Assembly (NCBI RefSeq): GCF_000526495.1
Contig: NZ_JAGE01000001.1
Location: forward strand, 2,724,001 to 2,788,000
Length of the DNA: 64,000 bases
Direction of reading: 5' to 3'
From: Ruminiclostridium josui JCM 17888
GTDB taxonomy: Bacteria > Bacillota > Clostridia > Acetivibrionales > DSM-1351
The notes below the pieces were generated by a model. That model was not told the origin of the DNA, did not search any database, and saw nothing but the letters and a program-made list of their open reading frames with translations. Shown in pieces: positions 27,524 to 38,416 of this stretch; positions within the stretch are counted from its first letter, which is position 1; each line of letters opens with the position of its first letter. The translations under genes were made by a program, and so were the position numbers.

Positions 27524-28873
27524 ATGGGAAGATTATTTGGAACTGACGGGGTCAGAGGTGTTGCAAATCTTGAATTGACTCCAAAACTTGCATATCAGCT
27601 TGGCCAGGCAGGCGCTTACGTACTTACCGGAGAAACCAAGCACACACCTAAAATTCTGGTTGGTATGGATACAAGAATTTCAGGGGATATGCTTGAAGCC
27701 GCACTGATTTCTGGAATTTGCTCTGTGGGAGCTCAGGTTGTCAGCCTTGGAGTAATTCCAACTCCTGCAATAGCGTACCTTACAAGACAGTATGATGCCG
27801 ATGCAGGTGTTGTTATTTCAGCTTCACATAACCCTTTTGAATATAATGGAATAAAGTTTTTTAATTCCAATGGATATAAATTACCTGATGCTATCGAGGA
27901 TAAAATTGAAGAAATTATATTAAATGACGGTGAAGATTTGCCTAAACCGGTAGCTCAGAATATTGGTTTTAAATGCTATCAGGAAAATGCTCTTGAAGAT
28001 TACGTAAACTTTATAAAGGGAACTATTACAGGTGATCTTGAAGGAATAAAGGTAGCAATTGATTGTGCAAATGGGGCATCATTTCAAGCAGCTCCAATGG
28101 CATTGCTTGATTTAAAGGCTGATGTAAGTGTTATAAATAATGAACCTGACGGAACAAATATTAACAGCGGGTGCGGTTCTACACATATGCAGCAGCTTCA
28201 GGCCTATGTAAAGGAGATTAAAGCTGATATAGGTCTTGCTTTTGACGGTGATGCAGACAGAGTTCTTGCTGTTGACGAAAACGGTAATATTGTAGACGGA
28301 GACCAGATAATGGCTATTATCGGCTTATATCTGAAGGAAAAAGGTATGCTGTCTCAAAATACAATTGTGGCAACGGTTATGAGTAACATGGGACTTGATA
28401 TTATGGCTAAAAATAATGGCCTTAATATTGAGAAAACAAAGGTTGGAGATAGATACGTTCTGGAAGAAATGCTCAATAAGGGATATATGCTTGGGGGCGA
28501 GCAGTCTGGCCATATTATATTCCTGGATCATAACACTACAGGTGATGGTCTTTTAACTGCCGTTCAGCTTTTGAAGGTTCTAAAGGAATCAGGCAAAAAG
28601 CTTTCGGAGCTTGCAGGAGTAATGCAGATATTACCCCAAGTATTGATAAATGCAAAGGTAACAAATGAAAAGAAATATAAATACCTTGATGACGAAGTAA
28701 TCAAGAAGATGTGTAAGGAGCTTGAGGACGAGTTCAAGGGAGAAGGAAGGGTTCTTATAAGGCCTTCAGGAACTGAGCCTTTGGTTAGGGTAATGATTGA
28801 AGGCAAGAATAAGGATGTTATTACCAGACGTGCAAAGGAACTTGTAAGAGTTATTGAAGGAAGATTGTCATAA
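27524..28873 (+). CDS. glmM: Phosphoglucosamine mutase
   Basis: Turns glucosamine-6-phosphate into glucosamine-1-phosphate for peptidoglycan. 449 residues: [14 protein letters not shown] at the N-terminus, catalytic phosphoserine in ISASHNP (~101), metal loop DGDADR (~240), substrate loop GEQSGH (~326) and phosphate-binding [11 protein letters not shown] near the end. ATG 27524 is preceded by TTGGAGGATAAA; the earlier TTG overlaps it. Next along is glmS, so the two consecutive amino-sugar steps are neighbours. Confidence 0.97.
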   Translation: MGRLFGTDGVRGVANLELTPKLAYQLGQAGAYVLTGETKHTPKILVGMDTRISGDMLEAALISGICSVGAQVVSLGVIPTPAIAYLTRQYDADAGVVISASHNPFEYNGIKFFNSNGYKLPDAIEDKIEEIILNDGEDLPKPVAQNIGFKCYQENALEDYVNFIKGTITGDLEGIKVAIDCANGASFQAAPMALLDLKADVSVINNEPDGTNINSGCGSTHMQQLQAYVKEIKADIGLAFDGDADRVLAVDENGNIVDGDQIMAIIGLYLKEKGMLSQNTIVATVMSNMGLDIMAKNNGLNIEKTKVGDRYVLEEMLNKGYMLGGEQSGHIIFLDHNTTGDGLLTAVQLLKVLKESGKKLSELAGVMQILPQVLINAKVTNEKKYKYLDDEVIKKMCKELEDEFKGEGRVLIRPSGTEPLVRVMIEGKNKDVITRRAKELVRVIEGRLS

Positions 28874-28888
28874 AGGTATACATAATAG

Positions 28889-28923
28889 GAGGAGTGGGGA
28901 TTTTTTCCGCCCTTCTTTTTTTT
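28889..28923 (+). terminator. Probable terminator after glmM
   Basis: A G-rich arm (GGAGTGGGGA) pairs, with single-base bulges, to TCCGCCCTTC and is followed by eight Ts. The imperfect stem lowers confidence. Confidence 0.5.
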
Positions 28924-28987
28924 GCTTTTTTGATTGTTAAAGTATTTAGTACAATTACCCATAAAAGTTAAAAAACTATGAATTGTG

Positions 28988-29017
28988 TTGACAATTTTGC
29001 AGCATATATAATATATT
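28988..29017 (+). promoter_or_regulatory. Promoter of the glmS transcript
   Basis: TTGACA (28988-28993) and TATATT (29012-29017) are spaced 18 bp, in the 110 bp between the glmM terminator and the glmS ribozyme. Confidence 0.55.
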
Positions 29018-29100
29018 GTAGTATATATGTGAATGGATTTTAGAAATAGTTGGATGCTGAGGGGGTGAAAATAGAGGCGGGATTAAATTGAATTAAAAAG

Positions 29101-29262
29101 GCGCCAGGACAGATTTTTTATAAGTCTGTTGACGAGGAGAAGGAAGCGATGCACAAACCAATGTGTGTCGTATCGAAAGATTCGGCGGATACCTTCCGGC
29201 TGTTACGGTCGAGAGAGACAAAACAAAACTTGCAGGCGACTGCAAGAACAAAATGGTCTCAT
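29101..29262 (+). ncRNA. glmS ribozyme-riboswitch
   Basis: Matches the glmS ribozyme: GCGCCAGGAC at 29101 (the cleavage site precedes this G), GTTGACGAGG, then TCGAAAGATTCGGCGGATACCTTCC split over 29180-29201, the conserved CGGCTGT, and the ACAAAACTTGCAGGCGACTGCAAG stretch of P3/P4 within a GAGAGAC...GGTCTC stem. Glucosamine-6-phosphate acts as a coenzyme for self-cleavage, which leads to decay of the glmS mRNA. The base before the cleavage point is G here, while A is common elsewhere; this position is known to be variable. Confidence 0.95.
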
Positions 29263-29560
29263 GTAACTAATCCTGTATCATATCTTATAAAATTCATTAT
29301 ATATAAAAATTTAATATTGTTTTTGTAATTGAGAAGGTTTTTTAGCTTTGCCCTTGTTGCGGAATTTTTATGTCATAAAGGCCTTCTACGGATGAGTATA
29401 TATAGAATAAGTATATATTTGTCTACTTACGCTATTTTTGTGTACTAAGGGAGAAGTGTGTCTTTTTAGGGTAAAGAGTGTTTGAAAAAGTTTATTTAGG
29501 CTTTAACCATTGCAACAAGGAATAATTATGTAAACCGACAAATGTAAAAGGAGAATTAAT
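29263..29560. other. Long glmS 5' untranslated region after the ribozyme
   Basis: Nearly 300 bp of AT-rich DNA separate the ribozyme core from glmS. An AGAAGG...CCTTCT pair (about 29331-29388) could form a weak hairpin. No reading frame with a ribosome binding site is visible. Confidence 0.4.
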
Positions 29561-31387
29561 ATGTGCGGAATAGTTGGATATATTGGAAATAGAAAAGCAG
29601 TACCTGTTCTTATAAATGGATTGTCAAAGCTTGAATACAGAGGATATGATTCAGCAGGCGTCTCTGTTAATGAGGGCGGAGTTTTAAAGGTTATCAAGTG
29701 CAAGGGAAGACTTGCATGTTTGGAGGAAAAGCTTGAATCTGAGAAGTTAATCGGTTGCATGGGAATTGGTCATACCAGATGGGCTACTCACGGAGAGCCT
29801 AACGATGTTAATTCACATCCTCACATAAGCCAGTCAGGTGAAATAGTTGTTGTCCATAACGGAATTATTGAAAACTATATGCAAATTAAAGAGTTTTTAA
29901 AAGGTCAGGGGTATGTTTTTAAATCTGAGACTGATACTGAAGTTATTGCGCACCTGGTGGAATATTACTATGATGGAGACCTTGTAGATGCTGTAATGAA
30001 GGTAATTGATGAAATTGAAGGGTCCTACGCGCTGGGAGTTATTTGCAAGGATGATGAGGATATGTTTGTATGTGCAAGAAAAGACAGTCCTTTGATTATC
30101 GGACTTGGAGAAGGTGAAAACTTCATTGCTTCGGATATTCCTGCAATTCTTGAATATACAAGAAATATTTATATTCTTGAAGATAAGGAAGTTGCTATTC
30201 TCACAAAAGACAGCGTGCAGGTATTCAATAGCCTTGGTGCTCCTGTTGATAAAGAGGTTTTTAAGGTGAATTGGGATGTGGAAGCTGCTGAAAAGGGCGG
30301 CTATGAGCATTTTATGATGAAGGAAATGTATGAAGAACCAAAGGTTATAAAGGATACTATAAATCCTCGAATAAAGGACGGAGAACTGGTTCTTGATAAT
30401 GTTACAATTACTGAGGATGATATAAATAAACTGGAAAAAATATATATAGTTGCCTGTGGAACAGCATATCATGCAGGTGTTATAGGAAAATACATTATAG
30501 AGAAGCTTTGCAGAATACCGGTAGAGGTAGATGTTGCATCTGAATTCCGTTACCGTGATCCACTTATTTCTGATAAGAATATGACAATAATAATAAGCCA
30601 GTCGGGAGAAACTCTGGATACCTTGTTTGCACTCCGTGAGTCAAAGAAAAGGGGAGCAAGAATTCTTTCTATAGTTAATGTTGTAGGCAGCTCTATTGCT
30701 CGTGATTCAGATGATGTTCTATACACATGGGCAGGGCCGGAAATTGCTGTAGCATCAACAAAAGCGTACAATACACAGTTGACTGCTCTTTATATGGTGG
30801 CTCTTGAGCTTGGACTTAAAAAGGGTACAATTACAAAAGAGGAAGCTGACACTATTCTAAATCAGCTAAAGGAAATTCCTGAGGATATTGAAAAGATTCT
30901 TGAGAATAAGGAAGATATACAGAAATTTGCTCATCAGCATTACAATGCCAAGAGTATATTCTTTATTGGAAGAGGCCTTGACTATGCTCTCTCATTGGAA
31001 GGCTCCTTAAAGCTGAAAGAAATCTCATACATTCACTCAGAGGCATACGCAGGTGGTGAATTGAAGCATGGAACTATTGCACTTATTGAAAAGGGAACTC
31101 TTGTTGTTTGCCCAATGACTCAGGATACCCTGTTTGATAAAATGGTAAGCAATATCCGTGAAGTTAAGGCCAGAGGTGCCGTGGTTCTTGCTATTACACA
31201 GGAAAAGCATGCAGAAGAACTTCGAAAGACAGCAGATACTGTAATAACAATACCAGACGTGGACTCACTAATTGCTCCGATTTCAGCAGTTACTCCGCTT
31301 CAGTTATTTGCCTACTATATGGCTATAGAAAAGGGCTGTGATGTAGATAAGCCAAGGAATCTTGCCAAGAGTGTAACGGTGGAGTAA
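29561..31387 (+). CDS. glmS: Glutamine-fructose-6-phosphate aminotransferase (isomerising)
   Basis: First step of amino-sugar synthesis. The N-terminal Ntn glutaminase domain starts with Met-Cys (Cys2 is the nucleophile after Met removal) and has GHTRWATHG (~70) and HNGIIENY. Two SIS isomerase domains (~280-430 and ~450-590) follow, with SQSGETLDT and an ending KSVTVE. 608 residues is standard. AAAGGAG precedes the ATG. Controlled by the upstream ribozyme. Confidence 0.98.
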   Translation: MCGIVGYIGNRKAVPVLINGLSKLEYRGYDSAGVSVNEGGVLKVIKCKGRLACLEEKLESEKLIGCMGIGHTRWATHGEPNDVNSHPHISQSGEIVVVHNGIIENYMQIKEFLKGQGYVFKSETDTEVIAHLVEYYYDGDLVDAVMKVIDEIEGSYALGVICKDDEDMFVCARKDSPLIIGLGEGENFIASDIPAILEYTRNIYILEDKEVAILTKDSVQVFNSLGAPVDKEVFKVNWDVEAAEKGGYEHFMMKEMYEEPKVIKDTINPRIKDGELVLDNVTITEDDINKLEKIYIVACGTAYHAGVIGKYIIEKLCRIPVEVDVASEFRYRDPLISDKNMTIIISQSGETLDTLFALRESKKRGARILSIVNVVGSSIARDSDDVLYTWAGPEIAVASTKAYNTQLTALYMVALELGLKKGTITKEEADTILNQLKEIPEDIEKILENKEDIQKFAHQHYNAKSIFFIGRGLDYALSLEGSLKLKEISYIHSEAYAGGELKHGTIALIEKGTLVVCPMTQDTLFDKMVSNIREVKARGAVVLAITQEKHAEELRKTADTVITIPDVDSLIAPISAVTPLQLFAYYMAIEKGCDVDKPRNLAKSVTVE

Positions 31388-31481
31388 GGGTAATGTGGTG
31401 AAGTGGGGAATTGAGGAATCATAAAAAAGTTTTAGAATTTATAAAAAAGTAGTGGAATTAATAAAAAAGTAGTGAAGTTTT

Positions 31482-31530
31482 AAAGAGATATAAGATCTGT
31501 TTTAAAAAATCAGACCTTATATCTCTTTTT
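31482..31530 (+). terminator. Terminator after glmS
   Basis: AAAGAGATATAAG pairs with CTTATATCTCTTT with a small internal loop and ends in T5. Between the stop codon and this hairpin lie three imperfect copies of a stretch containing ATAAAAAAGT (31425-31480), with no visible function. Confidence 0.8.
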
Positions 31531-31608
31531 ACTTTATAAGTAAAATGAATATTTGTAATACAGATTGTCTATAGACATTGTTGTCGATGGCTGTTTATAA
31601 AGAATTTT

Positions 31609-33065
31609 GAGTGTGTGAAATAATCTCTGTAAATAGCTTTCTATGATAATTTTATTAGAGTTGTGAAGGCCAGATGCTGGCTTTCATAACTTGTCTACAA
31701 TATAATAGTAAATTAATGGCATGTCAATAGCACCCTTCCAAAAGGGTGTTTTTGATTGTCCTGATTTTATTGCAGAAGCCTGCCCTCATACATGATGGAC
31801 AACTCACCGTAGACTTTACCCCAGTTACGGAGAGTCATAGTCCACTTCTTGGTTGCCTCAAAGGTTGCTAGATATAGGGCCTTTAAGAGGGCTGTGTCAC
31901 TTGGAAATACGCTTCTTTGACGATTCAGACGACGATATGTGCTGTTCAGGCTTTCTATAGCATTGGTTGTGTAGATTACCTTGCGAACATCCGTAGAAAA
32001 CTTGAAAATCGGGCTTAGGATATCCCAGTTCGTAGACCAACTCTTCATGGCGTTAGGATAACGGTCCTGCCACTTGTCCGTAATTTGCATCATACGCTCA
32101 TATCCGGTCTCCTCTGTAGGGGCATGGTAGATTGTCTTCAGGTCATTAGCAAACTCCTTCTTATCTTTGTCTGCAACATATTTTAGTGTGTTTCTTACCT
32201 GATGGACTATGCAGCGTTGATACTCTGTTTCCGGAAAAGCTACAGCAATGGATTCCTTGATGCCACTCAGGCCATCTGCACAAAGTATAAGAATATCCTT
32301 GACTCCACGGTTCTTCAGTTCATTTAGGACACTAAGCCAATATTTACTGCTTTCATTTTGGCCTATCTGAATGCTTAACACTTCCTTTTGGCCTTCTTCA
32401 TTGATTCCAAGAATGATGTATGCAGCCAGCTTCTTGATGACATTGTTGTCCCTAACAGAAAAGTGCACAGCATCTATGAATACAATTGGGTAAACGCTGG
32501 ATAGTGGACGTTGTTGCCATTCCTCAATTTCTGGAAGCAGTTTGTTTGTGATATCGGATACCATGCCTTCACTAACTTCAAATCCGTAGATTTCTTCGAT
32601 CTGGTCAGAGATCTGGCGAGTTGTCAAACCTCTTGCATACATAGCAATGATCTTTTGGTCAATGCTTGAGATATCCTTTTGACGCTTCTTCACGATTTGT
32701 GGCTCAAAGGAACATTCTCGATCTTGTGGAACGTCAATTTCCATCTTACCATATGTACTTTGTATTGATTTGGATTTTTTTCCGTTCCTGTAATTGGTGT
32801 TATTGGAACGTTCGTATGGCTCATAGCCTAAATGCTGATCCATCTCGGCTTCCAACATGCTCTGAATGGTACCCCCTAACAAGTCTTTAAGTGCTTCCTG
32901 GATGTCTTCTGCAGTCTTGATGTCATACTCTTGAAGTAGGGATGCAATAATGTTCTTTTTTCCTTCGCTCATCGAATTCTTTCTTCTTGCCATAAAAAAT
33001 AGCCTCCTATGATAATTTGATTTTATCATAGAAAGCTGATTTTACAGACTTTTCTTCACAGGCTC
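31609..33065 (-). mobile_element. IS256-family insertion sequence, complete, with 8-bp target duplication
   Basis: 1457 bp bounded by imperfect inverted repeats: the left end GAGTGTGTGAAAT...AGCTTTCTATGATAA and the right end, its inverse with changes, closing in CTC. AGAATTTT flanks both sides (31601-31608 and 33066-33073), an exact 8-bp target duplication as the family makes. One transposase gene fills it. The element appears intact and recently moved. Near the transposase start a perfect 9-bp inverted repeat (33007-33015 with 33023-33031) may block outside transcription. Confidence 0.93.
31767..32993 (-). CDS. IS256-family (mutator-type) transposase
   Basis: About 408 residues with the mutator-type DDE core: Asp in VFIDAVHFSVRD, Asp in LILCADGLSGIKE and Glu in TTNAIESLNSTYRRL, plus the C-x2-H motif in RCIVHQVRNTLKYV. 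The start is ATG 32993, which follows GGAGGCTATTTTTT; an upstream in-frame codon would add a leader peptide lying in the terminal repeat. No frameshift or stop is present, so it should be active. Confidence 0.95.
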   Translation of the reverse strand: MARRKNSMSEGKKNIIASLLQEYDIKTAEDIQEALKDLLGGTIQSMLEAEMDQHLGYEPYERSNNTNYRNGKKSKSIQSTYGKMEIDVPQDRECSFEPQIVKKRQKDISSIDQKIIAMYARGLTTRQISDQIEEIYGFEVSEGMVSDITNKLLPEIEEWQQRPLSSVYPIVFIDAVHFSVRDNNVIKKLAAYIILGINEEGQKEVLSIQIGQNESSKYWLSVLNELKNRGVKDILILCADGLSGIKESIAVAFPETEYQRCIVHQVRNTLKYVADKDKKEFANDLKTIYHAPTEETGYERMMQITDKWQDRYPNAMKSWSTNWDILSPIFKFSTDVRKVIYTTNAIESLNSTYRRLNRQRSVFPSDTALLKALYLATFEATKKWTMTLRNWGKVYGELSIMYEGRLLQ

Positions 33066-33306
33066 AGAATTTTTCAACATCTTCTTATTAATAAATAAAA
33101 GTTAATAAAAAGAAAAGAGCATCAATCGACTATTTTTCAAGTCGTTTTATGACACTCCTGTTCTACAAGTCGCGTATAATACGTCATTAAAAATACGGGT
33201 TATATAAGACTTGATTCCAATTAATAATCTATCTATGTAATGTTGACTATAAATCATATCATTATAGAAAATACAAGCAGATGAGTATTTTAATACGGCT
33301 TATTGG

Positions 33307-33957
33307 TTACTGCCTAGTTTGAGTTCCTCCCATAGTAAAATACTCGCCTGTGTCTGTTATTCCAGTAACAGTTGTTACAGCTACATCAATTACGTAACCA
33401 CCTGAGGAATACTTTTCAGTAATAGATCCAAATTTTCCTAATGCTCCAAGATATCTTTGGGAGTTTATTATTGGTCCATGAGTAGTGCCAACAAGAGCAT
33501 AGTTAATAAGTATAACATCAGCTTCTATATCTGAAACATTTAGTATACCTACATTTAATACAGTAAGATTCCATTGATAAGGCGATACAAATGTACCTGT
33601 TAAAACTAGTACTCCAGCAGGAACACTTGCGGTACTAGCGTTACTTTGAATACTTGTAGTGCTATCCTCACCTGGAGTAATTTTATTACCATTTTTATCT
33701 TGTAAATTACCTTGAGAAATTGGTAATATTGCGATTACTTCATCCTCAGATATACCGTATTTCTCAAGTATCGGCTTATACTCCTCGTAGTTATTAATGT
33801 CAAAGCTTGGATACTTATTAATATCAACATTAATTATTTTTACATCATTGTTCGTGTTAATTGAAGTATTCTCATTTGCAAATGCAGGAATGTTAGATAA
33901 AATTAACAACGAAATAACGAGAAAAATGCTAAACAATTTAGTAATTTTATTTTTCAT
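33307..33957 (-). CDS. Secreted protein of unknown function (216 aa)
   Basis: A signal peptide (KNKITKLFSIFLVISLLIL...SNIPAFA, cleavage likely after AFA) is followed by a polar Asn-rich region. Then comes a Ser/Thr/Ala linker (~100-110) and a ~100-residue C-terminal domain of beta-strand character (VLVLTGTFVSPYQWNLTVLN ... GITDTGEYFTMGGTQ). ATG 33957 is preceded by AGAGGA. I do not recognise the family. It overlaps no other gene and follows the 138-aa gene by about 35 bp, so they are probably cotranscribed. Confidence 0.7.
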   Translation of the reverse strand: MKNKITKLFSIFLVISLLILSNIPAFANENTSINTNNDVKIINVDINKYPSFDINNYEEYKPILEKYGISEDEVIAILPISQGNLQDKNGNKITPGEDSTTSIQSNASTASVPAGVLVLTGTFVSPYQWNLTVLNVGILNVSDIEADVILINYALVGTTHGPIINSQRYLGALGKFGSITEKYSSGGYVIDVAVTTVTGITDTGEYFTMGGTQTRQ

Positions 33958-33991
33958 GAATTTCCTCTTTTCATTTTTCATTTATAAATTC

Positions 33992-34408
33992 TTATATTGG
34001 GTTATCAGCCCAATCTGTGTTTGGTACAAGTTCAAATCTTGTAGAACCAGTACAGGTATAGCCAATCAAATCATATATGGCATCAGAGTTTTTTTCCCTT
34101 ATGTATTTTACCAATACTTTTGCTAATGTTAGTTCGCATAGTTCTTCCTCAGAGATAGGGGGATTCTGATTAACAGCTTTGTTGAATTCTAGCTCAATAA
34201 TAAAATAAAAGATAGAATCAACATAACCTTCACAGTAAAGATTAACTGCTGCTTGCAAAATTCTTTTGGAACTGTAAAACTTTGTTTTAAAGTTTTCTTC
34301 GGAAAAATAGCTGTGCAAAAAACCTTTATGGTGTACTATTTTATAAATTGAAACTACTGATGATAACAAGTCCTTATACGAATCATCTTTTGGTATTACC
34401 TGATACAT
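33992..34408 (-). CDS. Unknown soluble protein (138 aa)
   Basis: GGGAGG before the ATG supports it. The sequence is helical and mixed-charge, without membrane segments, and ends in an Asp/Pro-rich NTDWADNPI. It resembles no family I know. It is the first gene of a leftward pair with the secreted protein, close to the IS256 insertion. Confidence 0.6.
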   Translation of the reverse strand: MYQVIPKDDSYKDLLSSVVSIYKIVHHKGFLHSYFSEENFKTKFYSSKRILQAAVNLYCEGYVDSIFYFIIELEFNKAVNQNPPISEEELCELTLAKVLVKYIREKNSDAIYDLIGYTCTGSTRFELVPNTDWADNPI

Positions 34409-34734
34409 TGATAACCTCCCAATGAATTGATTTTTATGGTGCCTTAAGTCGTTTTGATAACTAATATCTTAAATAGTAAATAAAATCATGATTTTACAAA
34501 CCAAGTATAAATGATTTAAATTAGATATTCAATACACATTGTAATATTTGTAAATATTTATAATAATTATACAAATTTTGCAAAAACAGAGTTTGACTTA
34601 TAGTTATTATGAAAATAATAGTACAATAAAAATTTATAGAAAGGTATTTTAAAATACATTTTTATAGAGACTATAAATATAGTTTTACATTTTGTGGTAC
34701 AATTACTATTATTATGGTATAAGAAGGATTTAAT
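34409..34734. other. AT-rich intergenic region before the tnsA remnant
   Basis: Very AT-rich (runs of A and T), no gene. It must carry the divergent promoters of the leftward pair and of the tnsA-like gene. I cannot assign a specific box with confidence. Confidence 0.4.
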
Positions 34735-35063
34735 ATGAGTAAGTATAACCTTAATTGGGATGAAAATAAATTAAAAAAATATATTAGCGAGGGACGGGGT
34801 CAAGGTGTAGGAAAAGACTACAAGCCATGGATTACTATACATGACTTCCCTTCTGACGGATTCAGCTCAAGGCAGCCTGGTTGGAAATCTAATCGGGTCT
34901 GCCATTTTTTGTCTAATAACGAGTTGAGATACTTCTATTTACTTGAATGGGCCGATGATGTAACAGATATACGAGAGCAATACCCCATGAATCTGGAGGA
35001 TACCATGAGGATTGCGGACAAGCTTGGTATTAAGCATCCGCAGAATAATAAGAACGATGTTCC
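34735..35063 (+). pseudogene. tnsA-like transposon endonuclease, 3'-truncated by an IS21-family element
   Basis: About 110 residues of the TnsA N-terminal region: GRGQGVGKDYKPWITIHDFPSDG (residues ~18-40, the family motif), VCHFLSNNELRYFYLLEW and DIREQYPMNLEDTMRIADKLGIKHPQ. The family's continuation, with the VMTTDF motif and the rest of the ~230-270 residues, is missing. The frame stops at 35088, 25 bp inside the IS21 end that starts at 35064. No second half is visible beyond 41231. TnsA is the strand-nicking partner of TnsB in Tn7-type transposons; TnsB, TnsC and TniQ are absent here. A relic of a Tn7-like element. Confidence 0.8.
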
Positions 35064-35141
35064 TGTCAATGACGGTGATAAAATGTAAGAAAACAGCGGT
35101 TAAATTTTGTATGTATATGGTGGTAACAAAATAACTTGTGA

Positions 35142-37057
<1,916 letters not shown>

Positions 37058-37058
37058 A

Positions 37059-37955
37059 AAAAAGCTCTCGGGTATTAATAGTAAGGACGATATACGTCTA
37101 AAAAATGAAATAAAAAAATTAAGGAAAATAGATGTTGAAACAATTAAAAATAATGGAGATTGGGCGGTTTTTGGACTTATATCTGGAGCTGAAAAAAAGG
37201 GGAGCCAATTAGTAGTAGAATTGCCCCATCAAGTGAGACAAGCCTTAATAGATAACACTTTTTATACAACTCTTGATTTAATGATGCTTAAAGGTCTTGA
37301 AGGGAAATATGCAATTATTCTTTATGAAATGGCTATAAGGTATCAAAAAGCGCAAATACCAGAAATGACTATTGAAGAATTTAGAAAACTTACAGGAACA
37401 GAAAATAATTACAATGACTTTGGAGTATTGCGACATAAGGTTTTAACTCCTGCTCTTGAGGAAATCAACTCGGATAAAACGGATATAATACTGGACTATA
37501 CAACCACAAACAAAGGCAAGAAAACGATGACAATCAAGTTTTTTGTTAAACAAAAGCCAAAACCAAGGATAAAAGAAATATCAGCAGCCAGTGAGATTTT
37601 AGCAACAACAGAACAATTGACAATTGATGCTGTTATAGAGGTTGTTGAGCTAGAAGAAATAGCAAAAATCCTTAAACCTATAGAAGTGGATGCAGCCGAA
37701 CTTGTTAAAGTTATAAAGGCAAATGATATTGATTTGGAACTGCTACAACAATATGTTAATGTTATAAAAAACAACGAAAAAAACGTAGCTAAAAAAATAG
37801 GTACTCTGATTTATGCTTTCAAACACAAAATGACACCTGAAAGTGTTTCTGTTATGATTAAATCAAACAAAGATAAGCTTTCAAACAGGGATAATTTTGA
37901 GCAAAGGGAGTATTCTGACGAATACTGGAGTACATTCTTTACAAATAAGCCATAA
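37059..37955 (+). pseudogene. Rep_3-type plasmid replication initiator, without start codon
   Basis: The frame is open from 37053, inside the istB junction, to the stop at 37953-37955. Residues beginning SKDDIRLKNEIKKL and continuing through WAVFGLISGAEKKG to LMMLKGLEGKYAIILYEMAIRYQK, EEFRKLTGTENNYNDFGVLRHKVLTPALEEIN look like the winged-helix core of Rep_3 initiators. There is no ATG, GTG or TTG before TTG 37221, which would cut off ~45 residues of good coding sequence. So I read it as a 5'-truncated gene. The C-terminal ~100 residues are a less conserved, helical, valine- and glutamate-rich tail. Confidence 0.7.
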
Positions 37956-38003
37956 CCGGCTTTAAAATATTAATAAGGGTGTTGCGTTACTACCGATGAT
38001 TAC

Positions 38004-38300
38004 CTATTTAAAAAAATTTGAAAGAATACGGGAATCCATAAATCCTTGTTCATAGAAGAAATTTTGATAGTCTACTGAGAGCTTTTCATACAGACTGTCA
38101 AGTTGTAGAATTAAAGCAAACGCTTCCTGGGATAATATTTGTTCTAACTTCTTTAGAACTTCATTGTATTGTTTATAAAAGTCGGAGTATTGAACAGATT
38201 GATTATACTCCGTGCTTAGTTCGTTAATTCTATCTTCAATACATGATATAAAAAAGCTTTTGGATTTTTTTAAACTATCCTCCGAATAACTAAAAAACAT
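38004..38300 (-). CDS. Small helical protein, DUF6809-like (98 aa)
   Basis: ATG 38300, with GGAGGG nine bases upstream; a longer frame reaching to 38372 lacks a site. The protein is helical and ends LDSLYEKLSVDYQNFFYEQGF, which recalls small clostridial proteins of mobile elements (DUF6809/DUF6664 type, ending in FxxGFxxG), but I am not sure. Its ribosome binding site lies in a hairpin. Function unknown. Confidence 0.6.
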   Translation of the reverse strand: MFFSYSEDSLKKSKSFFISCIEDRINELSTEYNQSVQYSDFYKQYNEVLKKLEQILSQEAFALILQLDSLYEKLSVDYQNFFYEQGFMDSRILSNFFK

Positions 38301-38306
38301 ATATGA

Positions 38307-38377
38307 TTTCCCTCCAAAAGAAAAAATGGAGGGAAAATTAACAAGTGCGAATAGGTATAACCCTACACGCACTTGTT
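38307..38377 (-). promoter_or_regulatory. Structured leader of the 98-aa gene with sequestered ribosome binding site
   Basis: Read on the minus strand, the leader begins with a 10-bp stem (AACAAGTGCG with CGCACTTGTT, plus coordinates 38368-38377 and 38340-38349) holding an inner TAGG/CCTA stem. It is followed by a second hairpin with perfect 10-bp arms, TTTCCCTCCA (plus 38307-38316) and TGGAGGGAAA (38327-38336). The Shine-Dalgarno GGAGGG is inside the second arm, so translation would be blocked unless the hairpin opens. Confidence 0.65.
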
Positions 38378-38410
38378 TATATTTGCATAAAAAGATAAAT
38401 CAAGTATAAT
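38376..38410. promoter_or_regulatory. Overlapping divergent promoters
   Basis: Rightward: TTGCAT (38383-38388), 16 bp, TATAAT (38405-38410). Leftward: TTGATT (plus 38403-38398), 16 bp, TATAAA (plus 38381-38376). The two -35/-10 sets interleave, so polymerase can use only one direction at a time. They drive the candidate RNA on the right and the 98-aa gene on the left. Confidence 0.6.
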
Positions 38411-38416
38411 AAAACT

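Noticed and set aside
29897-30472. 191-aa antisense open frame inside glmS
   Set aside because: Shadow of glmS; low-complexity Ile/Phe/Asn composition.
31422-31480. Three imperfect ATAAAAAAGT-containing repeats after glmS
   Set aside because: Short, A-rich and without other structure; most likely slippage.
35050-35064. Target duplication for the IS21 element
   Set aside because: Flanks GTTCC (left) and ATGGT (right) do not match; the original site was probably rearranged.
37221-37955. TTG 37221 as the true start of the Rep-like gene
   Set aside because: About 45 residues of good coding sequence lie before it in frame, so a 5' truncation is more likely.
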